Below, in pieces: positions 14,454 through 32,101 of a stretch of 64,000 nucleotides of DNA. This stretch comes from Pontederia crassipes (Eukaryota > Streptophyta > Magnoliopsida > Commelinales > Pontederiaceae): contig CM060194.1 in NCBI GenBank assembly GCA_030549335.1, forward strand, positions 62,276,547 to 62,340,546, given 5' to 3'. Under the pieces are notes generated by a model. The model saw only the letters and a list, made by a program, of their open reading frames with translations. It searched no databases and was not told where the DNA came from. The position numbers and the translations under genes are program-made. The stretch's first letter is position 1. Every line of letters starts with the position of its first letter.

Positions 14454-16511
14454 GCAGCTGAACTCACAGCACGCTTTACTTGTATTCTTCTGTATATATG
14501 TAACTTCTAATTTTTCTCTCAGTTCATTTCCAATTTGCATTCACTGTTTGTATGACAAACATTTCGTCCAGTTGTGTACAGACTTTTAGCTGGGTTCTTT
14601 GGCTTTGCACTGAGGCTTTCTTTGTTCTTCTTTTCGACGAGGTTATAATACTGAGTTTTTGTCCTCTCCATTAGGAGCTTTGAAGTGACTGCCTGCATGC
14701 TTGCCATGTCGACCTCCTCATTAACTTCTCAGTGATGGAGAGGACTTCTTGTAGTGCAAAGCTCTTTGAAAGATAAACTTTCGAATAAGTTTGGTAAATG
14801 CTCGCAACAATCAGGTCATAAGTTGTAAGTAACTCGAATCACATTTATTGTAAACAGTTAAAACATTAAACAATCCTACTTTTTTTATCCTTGTAAACAA
14901 GGCAACACAGTCCTGTATAGATTAACATACTAGTGCTACATATATGCAAACGCATATTCCCTCTAAAATATTTGTTTCAAGATTTATATTTAGAGGAAGA
15001 AAGAGAAAGAAGCATACAAGAGAACACCAACATGGTAATAAAGAGCACAAGGTTTCTGAATAAAGCCAAGTTAAAATAAAAGGAGAAACAATTGCACTCA
15101 AAACAAAAGTGACCCAACAAACTGAACAGAGAGGTGATGGCCAAGTGCTAATAAAGTTCAAGAGTAGCAACTAAGTCAACTTCAAATTAATCCATAGGAC
15201 AAAACAGTTTTGGCCCTCATGTAGCATTAAGGACATGATAGTAATGAGATCCTATTAATTTACTTTTTTTCATATCTCTAAGTCTCTTTTCTTTTCTTTT
15301 CTTTTCTTTTTTTTTCCTCAATATTATTTTTCAAAAAAATGGGCGATGAATCTCTGAATCTTTATCAGTTGGATTTCATATTTCTGATGTTGCATAAGAG
15401 GTAAACAGTAACAATCTTTATCTCTTTGTATTTTTCTGTTTTGGCATATGAAGCAATGATAAAAGAACAATATGACATATAAAGATCTTAAAGTAAGAAA
15501 ATGAAGCACAGTAGTGATGATATCAGCCTTCTCATATGAACCAGATGGAGACTTTTAAATAATGAGATTGAGAGAGAAAATAGAAAATCGACAAATTGGA
15601 ATTTCTGTAAATTCAATCATTGTCGCTGAGTGTAAATATCATTAATGGCATTAATAACGAAAACATGAAATCAACAAATTGAAACTTCTCTTCAGATATA
15701 ATCTAGAACATGAAATCGACAAATTAGTACTTTTTTCCCAGATACGATATTTGTCGTGTCGTTAATAACATTTATTAACTATTATGATCCTAAAAGAGTG
15801 GCAAGAAAAGCTATCTCCTTATCAACGAAAGAACAATTATTTTAGCAAAATTGATTTTATTGACCTAATATGCATATCTCAATTTCAAAGTGCATGAAAT
15901 GTCTAGAAAATGGGATTAAAAAAGACTAGAGATTCCCTTTTAGCATGCTCTGTCAACATGCATGCATTCACTTAACGAGTACCAGTAATATATTCTCTCT
16001 TACTCCACTGGGTGCTTGTAGAGTGGCAAGGCTAAAAAATTTGAGAGACCTCACTCTAGGATTTGTAATCAGATGTCAGCAGTTCCTAGCATCTAGGACC
16101 AGATCACTTGCTCCAGATTCCTCTTGCACCTAACTCAGCATGAACATTTTTTTTATGTAAGAGCCATTTTCAAGGCCATGCATCTCACTGTTTTTTAGTC
16201 TTAATTTTAATCATCACAATTGAAATATATTTCTTTTATATATGTGTGTGTGTATATGTATGTATGTATGTATACACTAGATAAAAAGAGAACTGAGAAG
16301 ATTTTGGTGGTCACAATATAAAAGTAGGAAAAAGTTTCTTCTGTTGTCTTGAAAGCATTTACAGTTCTGACCTGAGTGAGTGAGCCAAAGGAAGGAACTG
16401 CAACATCTGTTATACATTACTTTCGGTGATCCAACAGCTGTTCCATTGGCATTAATCTTCATTTCCCAACTGCATTTACTTCCTAAACTGTTTGTTTCCT
16501 CCTTTTCCTTC

Positions 16512-21548
<5,037 letters not shown>

Positions 21549-21988
21549 ATCTTCCTTTTATGCTTTATCAATCAGTGTCATGGTGAATTAAACTCTACTT
21601 AGTTGGCATAAGACCTTCACATACATTTTAATGTTGTGTTTGGTGTGACTAATAATTACTGTGATGCATGGTGGCTTCTGTTTGATCAATGCAAGTAAAT
21701 GGATGTCTCTACTTGATGTCCAACTTCAATATTCATTCAGAAATGTTTACCCCCTCTCTGTCTTGCAAGTGTGGCTTATATATGAGCACATGATTTTTGT
21801 AGGTATTTATGTCCATAACTTTGATATATACTTATCATTTTTTTCGCTAGAACATATCAATTGTTATGACTGAGGTTTTCAAGTAATTATGCCCACAACT
21901 TTGATTTCCAATTATCTTTTTTTAAGCAAGATTTTCATTTATCTATGAATTTTGGTATGTATTTATGAACTGTTAAATGTTTTGTGTT

Positions 21989-22036
21989 TTTTTTTTTGAG
22001 AAGGAAAAAGGATGACTACCATTTTGGTTGCCATCC
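21989..22036 (-). repeat. 48-nt LINE tail with 14-bp target duplication
   Basis: A T-run, GAGAAGG, then AAAAAGGATGACTACC form the inverse of the L1-like 3' end seen at 6755-6806. Perfect copies of AAATGTTTTGTGTT flank it at 21975-21988 and 22037-22050. Confidence 0.7.
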
Positions 22037-23368
22037 AAATGTTTTGTGTTATATATTGAAGGTGTGCAAGAATTAATTACTGGTAATGTACAACATGGCA
22101 CCTTTTTCTCCTGAAAATACATCTATTTAGTTGGGACCAAATATGATAGTGCAAAAGATATATGTTGTAAGATCACACCCAGACAATCACCTTAAAATTT
22201 CCCCAAAGTGCTCTTGAAGGCAAAAGTGTCTTTGACATACATTCCCAACTCTTTCTAGGATGCTCATGAGCCACGTTTTTTTTTCCAAAATGAGGGACAT
22301 CTTGAAACCCTTTAATCCAAACCAATGTCCCACCATCATAAGTGCAGACACTCACAACAGAAGTGCTCGGCCACAACTAGAATCTTAGTTCTTTCTGGTC
22401 CTTAATACTGGCTTATCTCCCTCGCCATTGCCTTTTTGTTGCTACTGCTTGAGATGAAGACCTTTTCCCCCAGTCTTCAAGTAGAAAGTGTATAATCATT
22501 AAAATTATCAAAATAGGGAATCTTCCTTTTAGTAATTTACCAAATAGAAAATCTGTTATTAGACCATTGTGGTAGCCATCCATTATGTATTAAGCTGACT
22601 ATATTGTCCATTGATAAGCGGATTAGCATATTGCTGATTTTTTTTATAACCTTGAGCTAATATGTAAATGGTTTGTGCAGTTTCATGGAATACTTTGATT
22701 ATTTTTCCGTTTGTACAGTTTGATGACTTGGTTACAAAAATTGATTGGACACGACCTTCCTCACACAGTCCATTCTTTTTGCTTTTAGTTTAAAGTTCTT
22801 TTCTTTCTCATTTAAACCTTATTTCCTTTGCTTAACCATTGGATTCTTAACATTTGATATTGTGTATTTTACATTTGAGATTGTGAATTACATTATAGCC
22901 CCTTGTTCGAACCATGTTAGTTCTCTAGCATTATTCATGATAGTCAATATTTGTTATTATATCATTATTCAACGAATTTATGGTATGAAACCCCAAATGG
23001 CATGAGAAGAGTAAAATTTAGGTAATTTAACTTCTCCGCTTATTTGTTTGTAGCTGGTAGTTTTTCTCATCTTCTTGCACGAAAAAACTATGAAAACATT
23101 AATGTGTATGAAAGCAGGAGGGTTCAAGGAAGAAAGTGAGGTTTTGATTAGTACTTGTATTTTTCCTTTTGCCGCTCAGAGCTTGTCTCATGTACATGGT
23201 GTTCCTTTTCAGACAACCAAACCCAGTAATCATCCAAGCAAATATATTCAGTTTGTGTGTCAATACCCTGAGCATTGAGAAAAATAAGATTTAGACTCGT
23301 GAGAGAAGCAATTTGTACATTCGGTGAATGAGTCTCAAGACTCACACATGCATTACTTGTTAAGTCCA

Positions 23369-23437
23369 CCCCCCCCCCCCCCCCCCCCCTCCCTCCCTCC
23401 CTCCCTCCCTCCCTCCCTCCCTCCCTCCCTCCCCCCC
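23369..23437. repeat. C21 tract followed by (CCCT)n
   Basis: A run of about 21 C leads into about twelve CCCT units. The minus strand therefore reads (GGGA)n plus poly-G, ideal for G-quadruplex formation, with an i-motif on the plus strand. It lies about 150 bp beyond the MET1 stop codon. Read length in such tracts is often unreliable. A T-run with CTGAGGAAAAGGATGACCACC directly after it resembles another inverse L1 tail. Confidence 0.9.
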
Positions 23438-23590
23438 TTTTTTTTCTGAGGAAAAGGATGACCACCTGAATTTTTTGTGGTATTCTTCTTTGACTGTTCG
23501 ACGTCTCAGGAATGTTATGTCAGGTAACCTTTAGTGGCTGAAGGGCTAAGCAATTGGCTATACGTCCCTTAATAGGAATATATGTTTTCA

Positions 23591-26500
23591 TCAATTTTTG
23601 TTGAATATGCCAAAGATGGACTTGATTGCATTGATGGCATTCTCATTGATGAAAGATTCATCATATTTCTTCACGAGGGTCTCGAACTCTGCAGAAGCTC
23701 GTACGTTGGTTAGGTCTGGATCGGTGGGGATTGTCTGAAAATTCATACAATAGTCATTAGATATGACTTCATATAAGAGTCGACCAAAAGCCCATGATAT
23801 TTTTAGGAAAAAGACAACCTTTCAGATTAGCAGAATTAAAAAATGTACTTGTTGATATAACTGAAAAAACTGCACTTCTCCATAAAGGCATAATAATTTT
23901 TTTTTAGGTTTCATGATTAAGATGAGTATCTGCATAACCTATAGTGGCTCTGTCATCCGGAAAGACCTGGAAGCAAGGTGCATGTACAAGTATAGATCCG
24001 CTAAGAGCATATATTTGCTTAAGGTCGAAGGTGGTGCTAAGATGCATCATATGGAGGATCCTCTTCAGCTAGCACAAGTACTGAGAAGGGTACCTGTGTA
24101 ACGCTTTTCTTGAGGAAGTAAAGAATGACAACTTGAGCTTGGGTAAAATTGTGAGATATACAAGCGTAAAAAAGGCCAAAACAAAAAGGTGAAAGTTGGT
24201 GTGAAGTGTTGCTCTATATTCCTTCGGTGATTTATGTTCTCTTTCAAAGTTGTTTTATGCCTAACTTTTATTGAGTTAGTTCTTCCAATAAGCATTATTT
24301 TGCTATTTCATATATGGGGTGAAGGTTGTCCGTGCCCATAAAAGATGGAGAGAAGAAAATTTGGCTGGGTCAGGATTTTGGCAAAATTTCTACCAGTATC
24401 CAAGCATTGAGTGAGCCTATTTCCACCATTTTTTTTCTCAAAAGAAATGGCTTGCATGAGCTTTAAAGGGATGATATCATAGACTTAGGCAATCAAAATG
24501 GAGCCTTCACTACAAATCCTTTCATCCTGATAATTGATATTTTGATGTGACAACATAATCCATAATCTCAGTAAACATTATGCACATTTAAAATTTGAAA
24601 ACACATTATACATAGAAGTAAATTACCTTGAAATCCTCATATCCTGCCTTCATGGCATCTTCGAGTGCAGAAAGTCCAGCTTGTATCTACAGGGAAGTTA
24701 TGCGAAATGAAGCTTGGTGAGGCTATAGGATAGCACATCTGTTTCTATTTTACAAGCTTATTATTTTAAATACATTTACCTGATTAAGCCTGGAGTAACA
24801 GCATGCTACATTATAATTTGCTACTGAAGCCTCATCTGGTTCTGGATTTGAACCAAGTACTGACTCAAACCTTTCCAAAGCCTCTTCATGCTTCCCAGAC
24901 CTTTTAACTTAATCAGGCTAATTAATTTAACTGAACCAAGTTACGAACCTAAATCTAAGCATAGTGAAGTATCCATATATTTTTAGAGGCAGACCAGAAC
25001 ATTCTATAATATATCATGTGCCTAAAGGTACCTTAAAAAAAAATATCATGTGCCTAAAGGTAAATTGTCAAATGGTGGAAGTATCCACATCACAATCACA
25101 TTGTGTGACCATGACAGTTCAGGGTCAGATCTAGCTGTTCCCAAGAATGAAGTCCCCATGTTTTTTTCTTTTTTGGAGGGGAAGTCCCCATGTTGATGAT
25201 TGATGGAAGTTTCTAAAAAAGACAATTGATCTGTAATGATAATCAGCAATTTGAATGCATAAATCTAGTTAAGTTCAACAGTTAACTCAAGATGCACTCA
25301 AGTAAACAAAATGTACCTTCCATCCCAACAAATATTTATTTCATCAATGAGTAAAAGCAAGTATATCATATGAAAGTACTCATGTCAAATATTTGTCCCT
25401 AAACAGCTGCAGGTATGTATCAACCATAATGAGTTTCTGCCACAATCCAAATGGAGAGAAATTATATTAACATATAGAAGTATACCATATAGAGAAATCA
25501 CATCTCAAGGAGAAGTTTTGGGCAGATATGGAGGGTTTGATTGAAAGTATACCAACAACCGAGAAAATTTATATTGGGGGAGACCTTAATGGACATGTTA
25601 GTAAAGAGGCAGGACCACATGCAAGGGTTCATGGTGGTTTTGGTTTTGGGGAGTTGAATGAGGAAGGACAAACTATTATTGATTTTTCTTCAGCATACGA
25701 CCTTAAGATTATCAACACTTGTTTTAGGAAGAGAGAGGAACATTTAATCACATACAAAAGTGGAACTCATAGATCTCAAATCGATTTTTTCTTGACAAGA
25801 AATACTGATAAAAGACGTTGTACTAATTGTAAAGTAATTCTTGGGCATGAGGTGACTACACAACATAGATTGCTAGTTCTTGATATGCAAATGAAATGTA
25901 TAAAACCAAAATCTCGAACAGTTTTTGATCGAAAGATCAAGTGGTGGCAGTTAAAGGAGAAGCGAGAGACTTTTAAAAGTAAGTTATTAGAGGAAAGTGT
26001 GTGGGAGTTAGAAGGAGATGCTAGTATCATGTGGGAGAATGTGGCAAAAAAGATTGAAATGGTTGCTAAAGCCATTTTAGGAGAATCAAAAGGCTTTGGA
26101 CCACGAGATAAGGAGACTTGGTGGTGGAATGAGGAGGTCCAAGAAAATGTGCGTAATAAGAAGAATTGTTTCAAGGCGATAAACTTGGACAATAGTTCTG
26201 ACAATTGGGAAAAGTATCGTTTGGCGAAAAGGGAGGCTAAGAAGGCAGTTATTGATGCTCGTGCTAAAGCATATGAGGGGTTTTATAAGGAGTTAGGGAC
26301 AAAGGCTGGTGAACAAAGGATTTACAAGATTGCAAGGAATAAAGAGAAGGAGTCGAGAGATTTGGATCAAGTAAGATGCATAAAAAATGAAGTTGGCAAG
26401 GTTTTAGTTACTGAAGGAGATATTAAGAACAGATGGGACGAGTATTTCTATAAGCTATTTAATGATGGATGTGAAGGTTCCCGTTGTGATTTGGAGGACT

Positions 26501-29500
26501 TGACAATTAGCGAATGTGAGCTTAATAGGTCATTTTATCTTAGAATTAGAGTCTCGGAGGTTAGCAAAGCTCTTAAGAAAATGGAGAATGGTAAAGTCGT
26601 TGGACCGGATGGTATACCGATTGAAGTTTGAAAATGTTTAGGAGAAAAAAGTGTTGTGGTTATGTAAACTATTTAATGAGATTTTACGATCGAAAAAGAT
26701 GCCTGATGATTGGAGATTAAGTACATTAGTTCCTATTTACAAAAATAAAGGGGATATTCAGAATTGTGCAAATTATAGAGGGATTAAACTTATGAGTTAC
26801 ACAATGAAATTATGGGAAAAAGTGATTGAGCATAGATTGAGAATGGAGACTAGTATTTCTGAGAGACAATTTGGGTTCATGCCAGGAAGATCCACTACAG
26901 AGGCGATTTATTTACTAAGGGGGATGACGGAGAAGTATCGAAGTAGGAGAAGAGACTTACATATGGCTTTCATTGACTTAGAGAAGGCGTATGATCGGGT
27001 ACCAAGGGATGTACTTTGGAAAGCCTTGCAAAAGAAGAGGGTGAGTGTTGCCTACATTAAGGTAATATAAGATATGTACGATGGGGCATTGACTAGAATT
27101 AGGACACCCGGAGGTGAGATAAATGAATTTCCTATAGGAATTGGCCTACATCAAGGATCAACTTTAAGCCCGTATCTATTTAACTTAGTTATCGATGCTA
27201 TAACCGAGAGTATCACAGAGGAAGTACCTAAGTGCATGCTATTTGCGGATGATATAGTACTTTTAGCGGATTCAAGAGAAGAGATTAATACAAAATTGAA
27301 AATATGAAGAAATACGTTGGAGTCAAAGGGTTTTCGTTTAAGTAGGAATAAAACAGAATATATGCATAGCAATTTCACAAATAAACAACTTAGAGACGAT
27401 TTGAAAGTTAGGCTAGGGGAGGATATAATTCCTCAAGTGACAAAGTTTAAATATTTAGGATCAATTGTAAGACAAGATGGTGAGATTGATGACGATGTTA
27501 ATCATAGAATTCAAGCTGATTGGTGTAAGTGGAGGAAAACCACTGGAGTTCTTTGTGATAGAAAAGTACCCAATAAAGTTAAAGGAAAATTCTATCGTAC
27601 TGCTATAAGACCAGCAGTGTTATATGGTAGTGAATGTTGGGCTATGAAAGGACAACATGAACGTAAAGTGGGGGTAGCCGAAATGAGGATGTTGAGATGG
27701 ATGTGTGGTCATACAAGATTAGATAATATTAGGAATGACCATATACGTGAACGAGTCGGAGTGGCTCCTATTAGTGAGAAAATGGTAGAGAATCGTTTGA
27801 GATGGTTTGGTCATGTTCAGAGAAGACCATTAGATGCGCCAGTAAGAAGAGTAGATCAAATAATCTGGAGTCCGATTAAAAGAGGGAGAGGGAGGCCAAG
27901 GCGGACACTTGGCGAACTAATAGAGCAAGATCTATTGGTGAATAATATACCGAAAGGTTTGATTACTAATAGAGCGGAATGGCGTCGTATGATCCATGTA
28001 GCCGACCCCACCTAGTGGGATAAGGCTTTGTTGTTGTTGTTGTATATAGAAGGTACTCATGTCTAATATTTGTCCCTAAACAGCTGTAGGTATGTATCAA
28101 CCATAATGAGTTTCTGCCACAATCCAAATGGAGAGAAATTATATTAACATATAAAAGGAAAAAAATGACAGCTCTATAGATCTCAACTCAAAGGTTCAGT
28201 TTATGATCTATGAATACTCATACTTGTAAAGAGTGATAAAAACAAATTATCAAGTATCCCTTACAAACATAAGTAACATAATTCAAAACCTTCATGTTTG
28301 CATGAATTTTCTTGGTATACTTGTTCTCGTTGAAAGTGCTTTGTTATTACTTTTCCCCACACTTTGTAATTACAAGGCCAGTTACAGTTGCTTCTAACTT
28401 ACTTGTAAAGCCTCAGGCCCTCGCGGAGATCATTTTGCCTACGTTCCTTAAGCTCCTTTTTCCGTAAGTAATTTTTCATCTGTATTAAAGAAAATCGATG
28501 GTTGATAGTTTTAAGATCTACTCATGTACCAACAATTGAAAGCTCGGTACTATTTAACTCAATAAGAATACATATACATAATACACTGCACTTACTTGGA
28601 TTTCCCGCACAGTGTTGCTAATAACGCCAGAGTTTCTCTCAGCTCTAATAATTTCTTTCTCAGTAAGCTCACCAGTGTCCAGTGGTTGTCCTGGTCATTC
28701 AGGAAAAGATCAATTAGAAGGCAGTGATAGTGAGACCAGGGAACACCTTTTAACACAACTTTCATCCTAGTGCAACATCGGGTTATCAAATTTCTATTGT
28801 CATGTTTTGATGACTGGATTAGCTTCAAAGCAGTTCATTTCAAACTCAAAATTTTCCGGTCATGCTTGTCAGACTAAAGATATTCATGAATACATGCTAC
28901 AACTGGTCATTGAATTATGATTGTAAACCAATCACTCGTGTCCTCCACTAGTAGGAACAAGTAACAATCTAAAGACAGAGAACAATTCTCTACAAATTGC
29001 AATAAAATGCTGAACTGTGAGGTCCGATAATGTTCTGCATGGTGTAATATACACTCTAGGGTTCACAGTAATTTATATGACGCATAGTATAGGTTGCAAA
29101 CTGACCGTATCTCTTTTGCATCTTCATGATCAAGGGACCAATTCTCTGGCGGATGGTATACATTGTCCTCCCGTACTCTGCAGCCGGCCATATCTCGTCC
29201 CCAAAAACAGCACTGTATACATGCAAGATATTCGACCATTTTTTAGTTAAGATCCTACTTGCACCTAGCTGCTGGATTAGCAATAGTTCTTTTTTTTTTA
29301 ACACAAGGATGAGCAATAGTTGTCCGTTCTTGAACCGAAACTAATGATTATCAGCAATACTAGAATGACTCAGACCAACAGCAATACTGGAGCTTTTTTT
29401 CGTCAATAAAGTGTATGAGCATTATATAATGATAAGCTAAAGAATGGATTCGTATAATATGGGTCTATGGTTTCCAGAAAAATGCCCCTACTCCCTGTAG

Positions 29501-30109
29501 TTAACATTTGTGGCCAAACTAGTAGGATGGAAGATTCAGTACAAAGTAAACGAAGTTTGAGATTACTGGAGAAAAAGAAGACTTTTTTCAAGGAAGAAAA
29601 AAGTGGCAACTTCAACTGAACCGAAGCATCGCTTGGTGACAAATTGATATGAAGAGAAAACAGATTTAATTGAACCTGGTGGCAATGACTTTGTCTCCGA
29701 CCTCAAACATTCCCGTCTTGTCCGCTCCGCTACCAGGGGCGATCGCGTCGATGTAAGTGCTCCCGTCTCTCCCCTTGGCAAACTTCAGACCGTAAGGCTT
29801 ATCCAATTCGACCTCGTACTCCTCATACTTTTCCTCCTCCTGCTCTGCTCCTCCCCCTGACTTGGAAGACTGTGATTCCGTAGCTGAAGAGGACGAAGAA
29901 GAAGCTCTAGCGAAGAAGGCAGGCGGATTGTCCAGCCAGGAGCGCGAAACAGTGCGCAGAGTTCGCCCGCTCGACGGGAAACGTTTGACATTGGAGCAGC
30001 TTCGAAGGAAGGTCCGAGATGGCCTTCGGTTACCGCCATGTTGTCTGGTTCTCGGGAGGGCGGGAGATGATGCGCACAGAGATGGGCCGACGACTGGAGC
30101 GACGGACAT
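23591..30109 (-). CDS. MET1: MET1/ZKT thylakoid PDZ-TPR protein, chloroplast
   Basis: Seven exons on the minus strand (30109-29676, 29212-29106, 28690-28596, 28479-28403, 24900-24780, 24686-24627, 23734-23591) give 345 residues, close to the roughly 335 of the Arabidopsis protein. The first 70-80 residues are Ser/Arg/Pro-rich, as in a chloroplast transit peptide. A PDZ-like domain follows (YGLKFAKGRDGSTYIDAI, then IWPAAEYGRTMYTIRQRIGP), then a basic helical stretch (EKEIIRAERN, MKNYLRKKELKERRQ) and a TPR region (HEEALERFESVLG, ASVANYNVACCYSRLNQ). The end is INAIKSIFGIFNKN. Known family role: a stroma-side, thylakoid-associated assembly and repair factor of photosystem II that binds CP43/CP47. 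The 3.5-kb intron 4 carries an antisense RTE LINE. All splice sites look intact, so the gene is probably functional. Confidence 0.95.
25011..25062 (+). repeat. 12-nt poly-A insert within a perfect 20-bp duplication
   Basis: ATATCATGTGCCTAAAGGTA occurs at 25011-25030 and 25043-25062. The only sequence between them is CCTTAAAAAAAA. This is the form expected of a retrotransposon insertion that kept only its tail. It is in MET1 intron 4. Confidence 0.6.
25149..25192 (-). repeat. 20-nt T-rich insert within a 12-bp duplication
   Basis: GAAGTCCCCATG at 25149-25160 and 25181-25192 encloses a T-run with TTTTTTGGAGGG. It is a second tail-only insertion candidate in the same intron, in inverse orientation. 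Confidence 0.5.
25377..25480 (+). repeat. left copy of 104-bp direct repeat flanking the LINE
   Basis: It is 104 bp of MET1 intron sequence, repeated at 28054-28157 with three substitutions and no gap. It looks like an extremely long target-site duplication made by the LINE insertion. Confidence 0.85.
25481..28053 (+). mobile_element. RTE-clade LINE, 5'-truncated
   Basis: The coding remains run left to right. First is the C-terminal part of an apurinic-type endonuclease (IYIGGDLNGHVSKEAG, HLITYKSGTHRSQIDFFLTR, about 25550-25830), then a linker, then reverse transcriptase (KVVGPDGIPIEV near 26592; FADDIVLLADS near 27241), then the C-terminal region (MRMLRWMCGHTRLDNIRNDH; RRTLGELIEQDLL). The end is an RTE-type 3' tail with (TTG)n. 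The start of the endonuclease is missing, there is a frame change and a stop near 26630-26650, and further stops at 27068 and 27305, so this copy is dead. It lies in MET1 intron 4 on the opposite strand to that gene. Two 104-bp repeats flank it; their three differences suggest an insertion one to a few million years old. Confidence 0.9.
28054..28157 (+). repeat. right copy of 104-bp direct repeat flanking the LINE
   Basis: It is the partner of 25377-25480. It starts TACTCATGTC directly after the LINE (TTG)n tail and ends at ACATATAAAAG. Confidence 0.85.
29289..29311 (-). repeat. 23-nt T-rich insert within a 10-bp duplication
   Basis: AGCAATAGTT at 29279-29288 and 29312-29321 encloses a T-run followed by AACACAAGGATG. 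It is in the first intron of MET1, about 75 bp upstream of exon 2. Confidence 0.5.
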
Positions 30110-30924
30110 GGTCGAATGCCTTTGCTTTCGTCGTCGTCTTCTTCTTCTCCTTCTCCTCCTACTGCTCTGTCAACGCAGCTGGTAGAGGGAGAGGAAGAAA
30201 CACTTTGTAATAGAGGCCACACATCAAACAGGTGGTGGTGGTGCCGGCGAGTAGCGGCATATTATCGGTCTACTAATATTTACATTTATATCACTTTTTC
30301 ATTAATTAGTAGTTCAATAAACATAATTAAAACTACTACATTTCAAATTTGCATAATTACTCATTTACACTTTAATTTTCTTTTATTTATCTAATTTGTA
30401 TGTGTACCCCGTTATTTTAAAATAAAATAAAAACTGTAGCCATGTGTCGTTCAATTTCTAGAGTTGGAATGCACCTTTTTATTCTTAATTTTTAAGTTAT
30501 TTCATTTTTTCTTCCGTTAGCCTTAAAAACATTATAGCACGGGCATTGCAATCAGACATAATAACCATCCACCACCATAGCACATCTTTATTGAGTGCTG
30601 CTATAATTCCACTTTTTTTTTAGTTTTTGAAAACGTGCGACGTTAAAAAAATACATTATCCATGTATTAAACGTTGACGAGTCCAACTAATTTGATTAAA
30701 ACTCAATATCTTATTTAAAAAGGACAAATCATTTATCACTTCATTCCACATTCTACTTTGGATACATTGCTTGCGTAAACATTTTCATGATTTTTTTCTT
30801 AAAAAATAGACTTACTTTCCGCTTTAGATAAGGCATATAGTGATAGTGATAATGTAACATCCTAAATCGAATTAGAAAGAAAATTGAATATTTTAAACAT
30901 AATTATATCGTAGAATTTTGGTTT
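30110..30924. promoter_or_regulatory. MET1 upstream region, divergent from TraB
   Basis: This is the 5' side of MET1, which shares a 2-kb divergent intergenic region with TraB. The first 150 bp are GC-rich and transcribed-looking, then AT-rich DNA follows. No single motif decided anything for me. Confidence 0.35.
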
Positions 30925-31415
30925 ATTTCTTTAAACTTTTCTTGAATTATAAAAATTTTTCATGTCTGCTCCTAATTTTTGAACTCACAATTATACCATA
31001 TTTTTCACTTTGGTCTATTGGTCAAGTTCCATTAATTTTTCCCTTTTTATTTTTCTGATTTATGCCATGACTAAACTGCTATCTTTTAATATTTTAAAAT
31101 ATAAAATAACAAATATTAATAAAAATAACAAATGCGCGCCGGAGGGCATGTGGCCGACGCACCGGCACCAAGTTCGGGGGACACCCCCTCGCGCTATGGT
31201 GCATGGACCACACATCCCCGGTGCACATTTTTTATTATTATAATATATTATTTATATTTTAAAATATTAGAAGATACGAAAGAAAGATAATTTAATTATT
31301 TCATAAATCAGAAAATAAAAAATAACGAAAAAGCTAATAAAATTTAATGGACGGATCAAAGTGAAAATATAGCATAGTTTGGAGGCGGTTTAAGAAAATA
31401 ACTTTAAAAAAAAAT
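30925..31415. mobile_element. foldback MITE with GC-rich core
   Basis: The left arm (TTTCACTTTGGTCTATTGG, then TTCCATTAATTTTT, TTTCTGATTTATG) is inverted at the right (CATAAATCAGAAAATAAAA, then AATTTAATGGACGG, ATCAAAGTGAAAATA). The centre has a 75-bp GC-rich piece (GCGCGCCGGAGGGCATGTGG and onward). The arms share the TCACTT.AGTCC and TTTCT.ATTTATGA order with the element at 2461-2882, so the two seem to be distant members of one family. There is no coding capacity. Confidence 0.6.
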
Positions 31416-32101
31416 TTACCACTTCTCCATTTATTTTTCTCATCTATATTTTCTTCTATTTGATTTGATTATTTTCTTTATTTTATCTTCTAACTACATT
31501 ATCCATCTATCTTAAAATACAGAAACATGACAAATAAATATCAATTAAAAACAAAAAATATAGATGTTGTACGAGAGTATGAGAGAATTTGATTGAATGG
31601 AAAATATGAAAATAAATGGGTCAGTCACTTCACCCATTATATTTTCATAACTAATATAAAAGTATTATAAAAACGACATTTAATCGGCCCTCTCCAAAAT
31701 TCCTTATATAGAAAAGCCAGTCCCATCAGACAATGAAGACACCTAAATCTTTCTATTTATTAGAAAAAAATTACTTGTATTTATGCAACAATGAGTAGCA
31801 AATTACTTTTTTCTAAATAGTGATTGTTATATAATAATAATTATTATAATATGAAGATTAAAAATTCAAAACATTGCACTATCTCGCGAGATATCATCAT
31901 TAAAATCCAATGACCCGTTCGACTCGGCTCCTCAACTCGCCCGCGTTTCGGCCGTTCGACTCAGCGCGACAACGGCGACGACCGCCTTTCCTCTCCTCCG
32001 CTCTCCGCCCAAATTACAAACACAACGCACCGTGTCCTCCCGAGCTCGCCGCCGCTCACCAAATCTCCTCCTGCCGCCGTCGCCTCTCGCCACCGCTCTC
32101 G
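31416..32101 (+). promoter_or_regulatory. TraB upstream region and 5' leader
   Basis: AT-rich DNA turns sharply GC-rich from about 31910, marking the 5' leader. An upstream in-frame ATG at 31910 would add 64 residues. The ATG at 32102 fits the known family length better. Confidence 0.4.

Larger units (their letters stand above)
21549..23590. other. convergent intergenic region between GDH and MET1
   Basis: It holds the 3' ends of two genes that point at each other, an L1-like tail and a C-rich array (listed separately). No gene is seen. Open frames here are short and lack domains. Confidence 0.6.

Noticed and set aside
23148-23465. Minus-strand frame with a Gly-Arg-Glu-Gly repeat
   Set aside because: It is a translation of the (CCCT)n array.
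29785-30210. Long open frames antisense to the first MET1 exon
   Set aside because: They are shadows of the GC-rich MET1 coding exon.
31910-32101. Upstream in-frame ATG giving a 64-residue N-terminal extension of the TraB protein
   Set aside because: The family length of 371 residues is reached exactly from the ATG at 32102; the extension is Arg/Pro-rich leader sequence.
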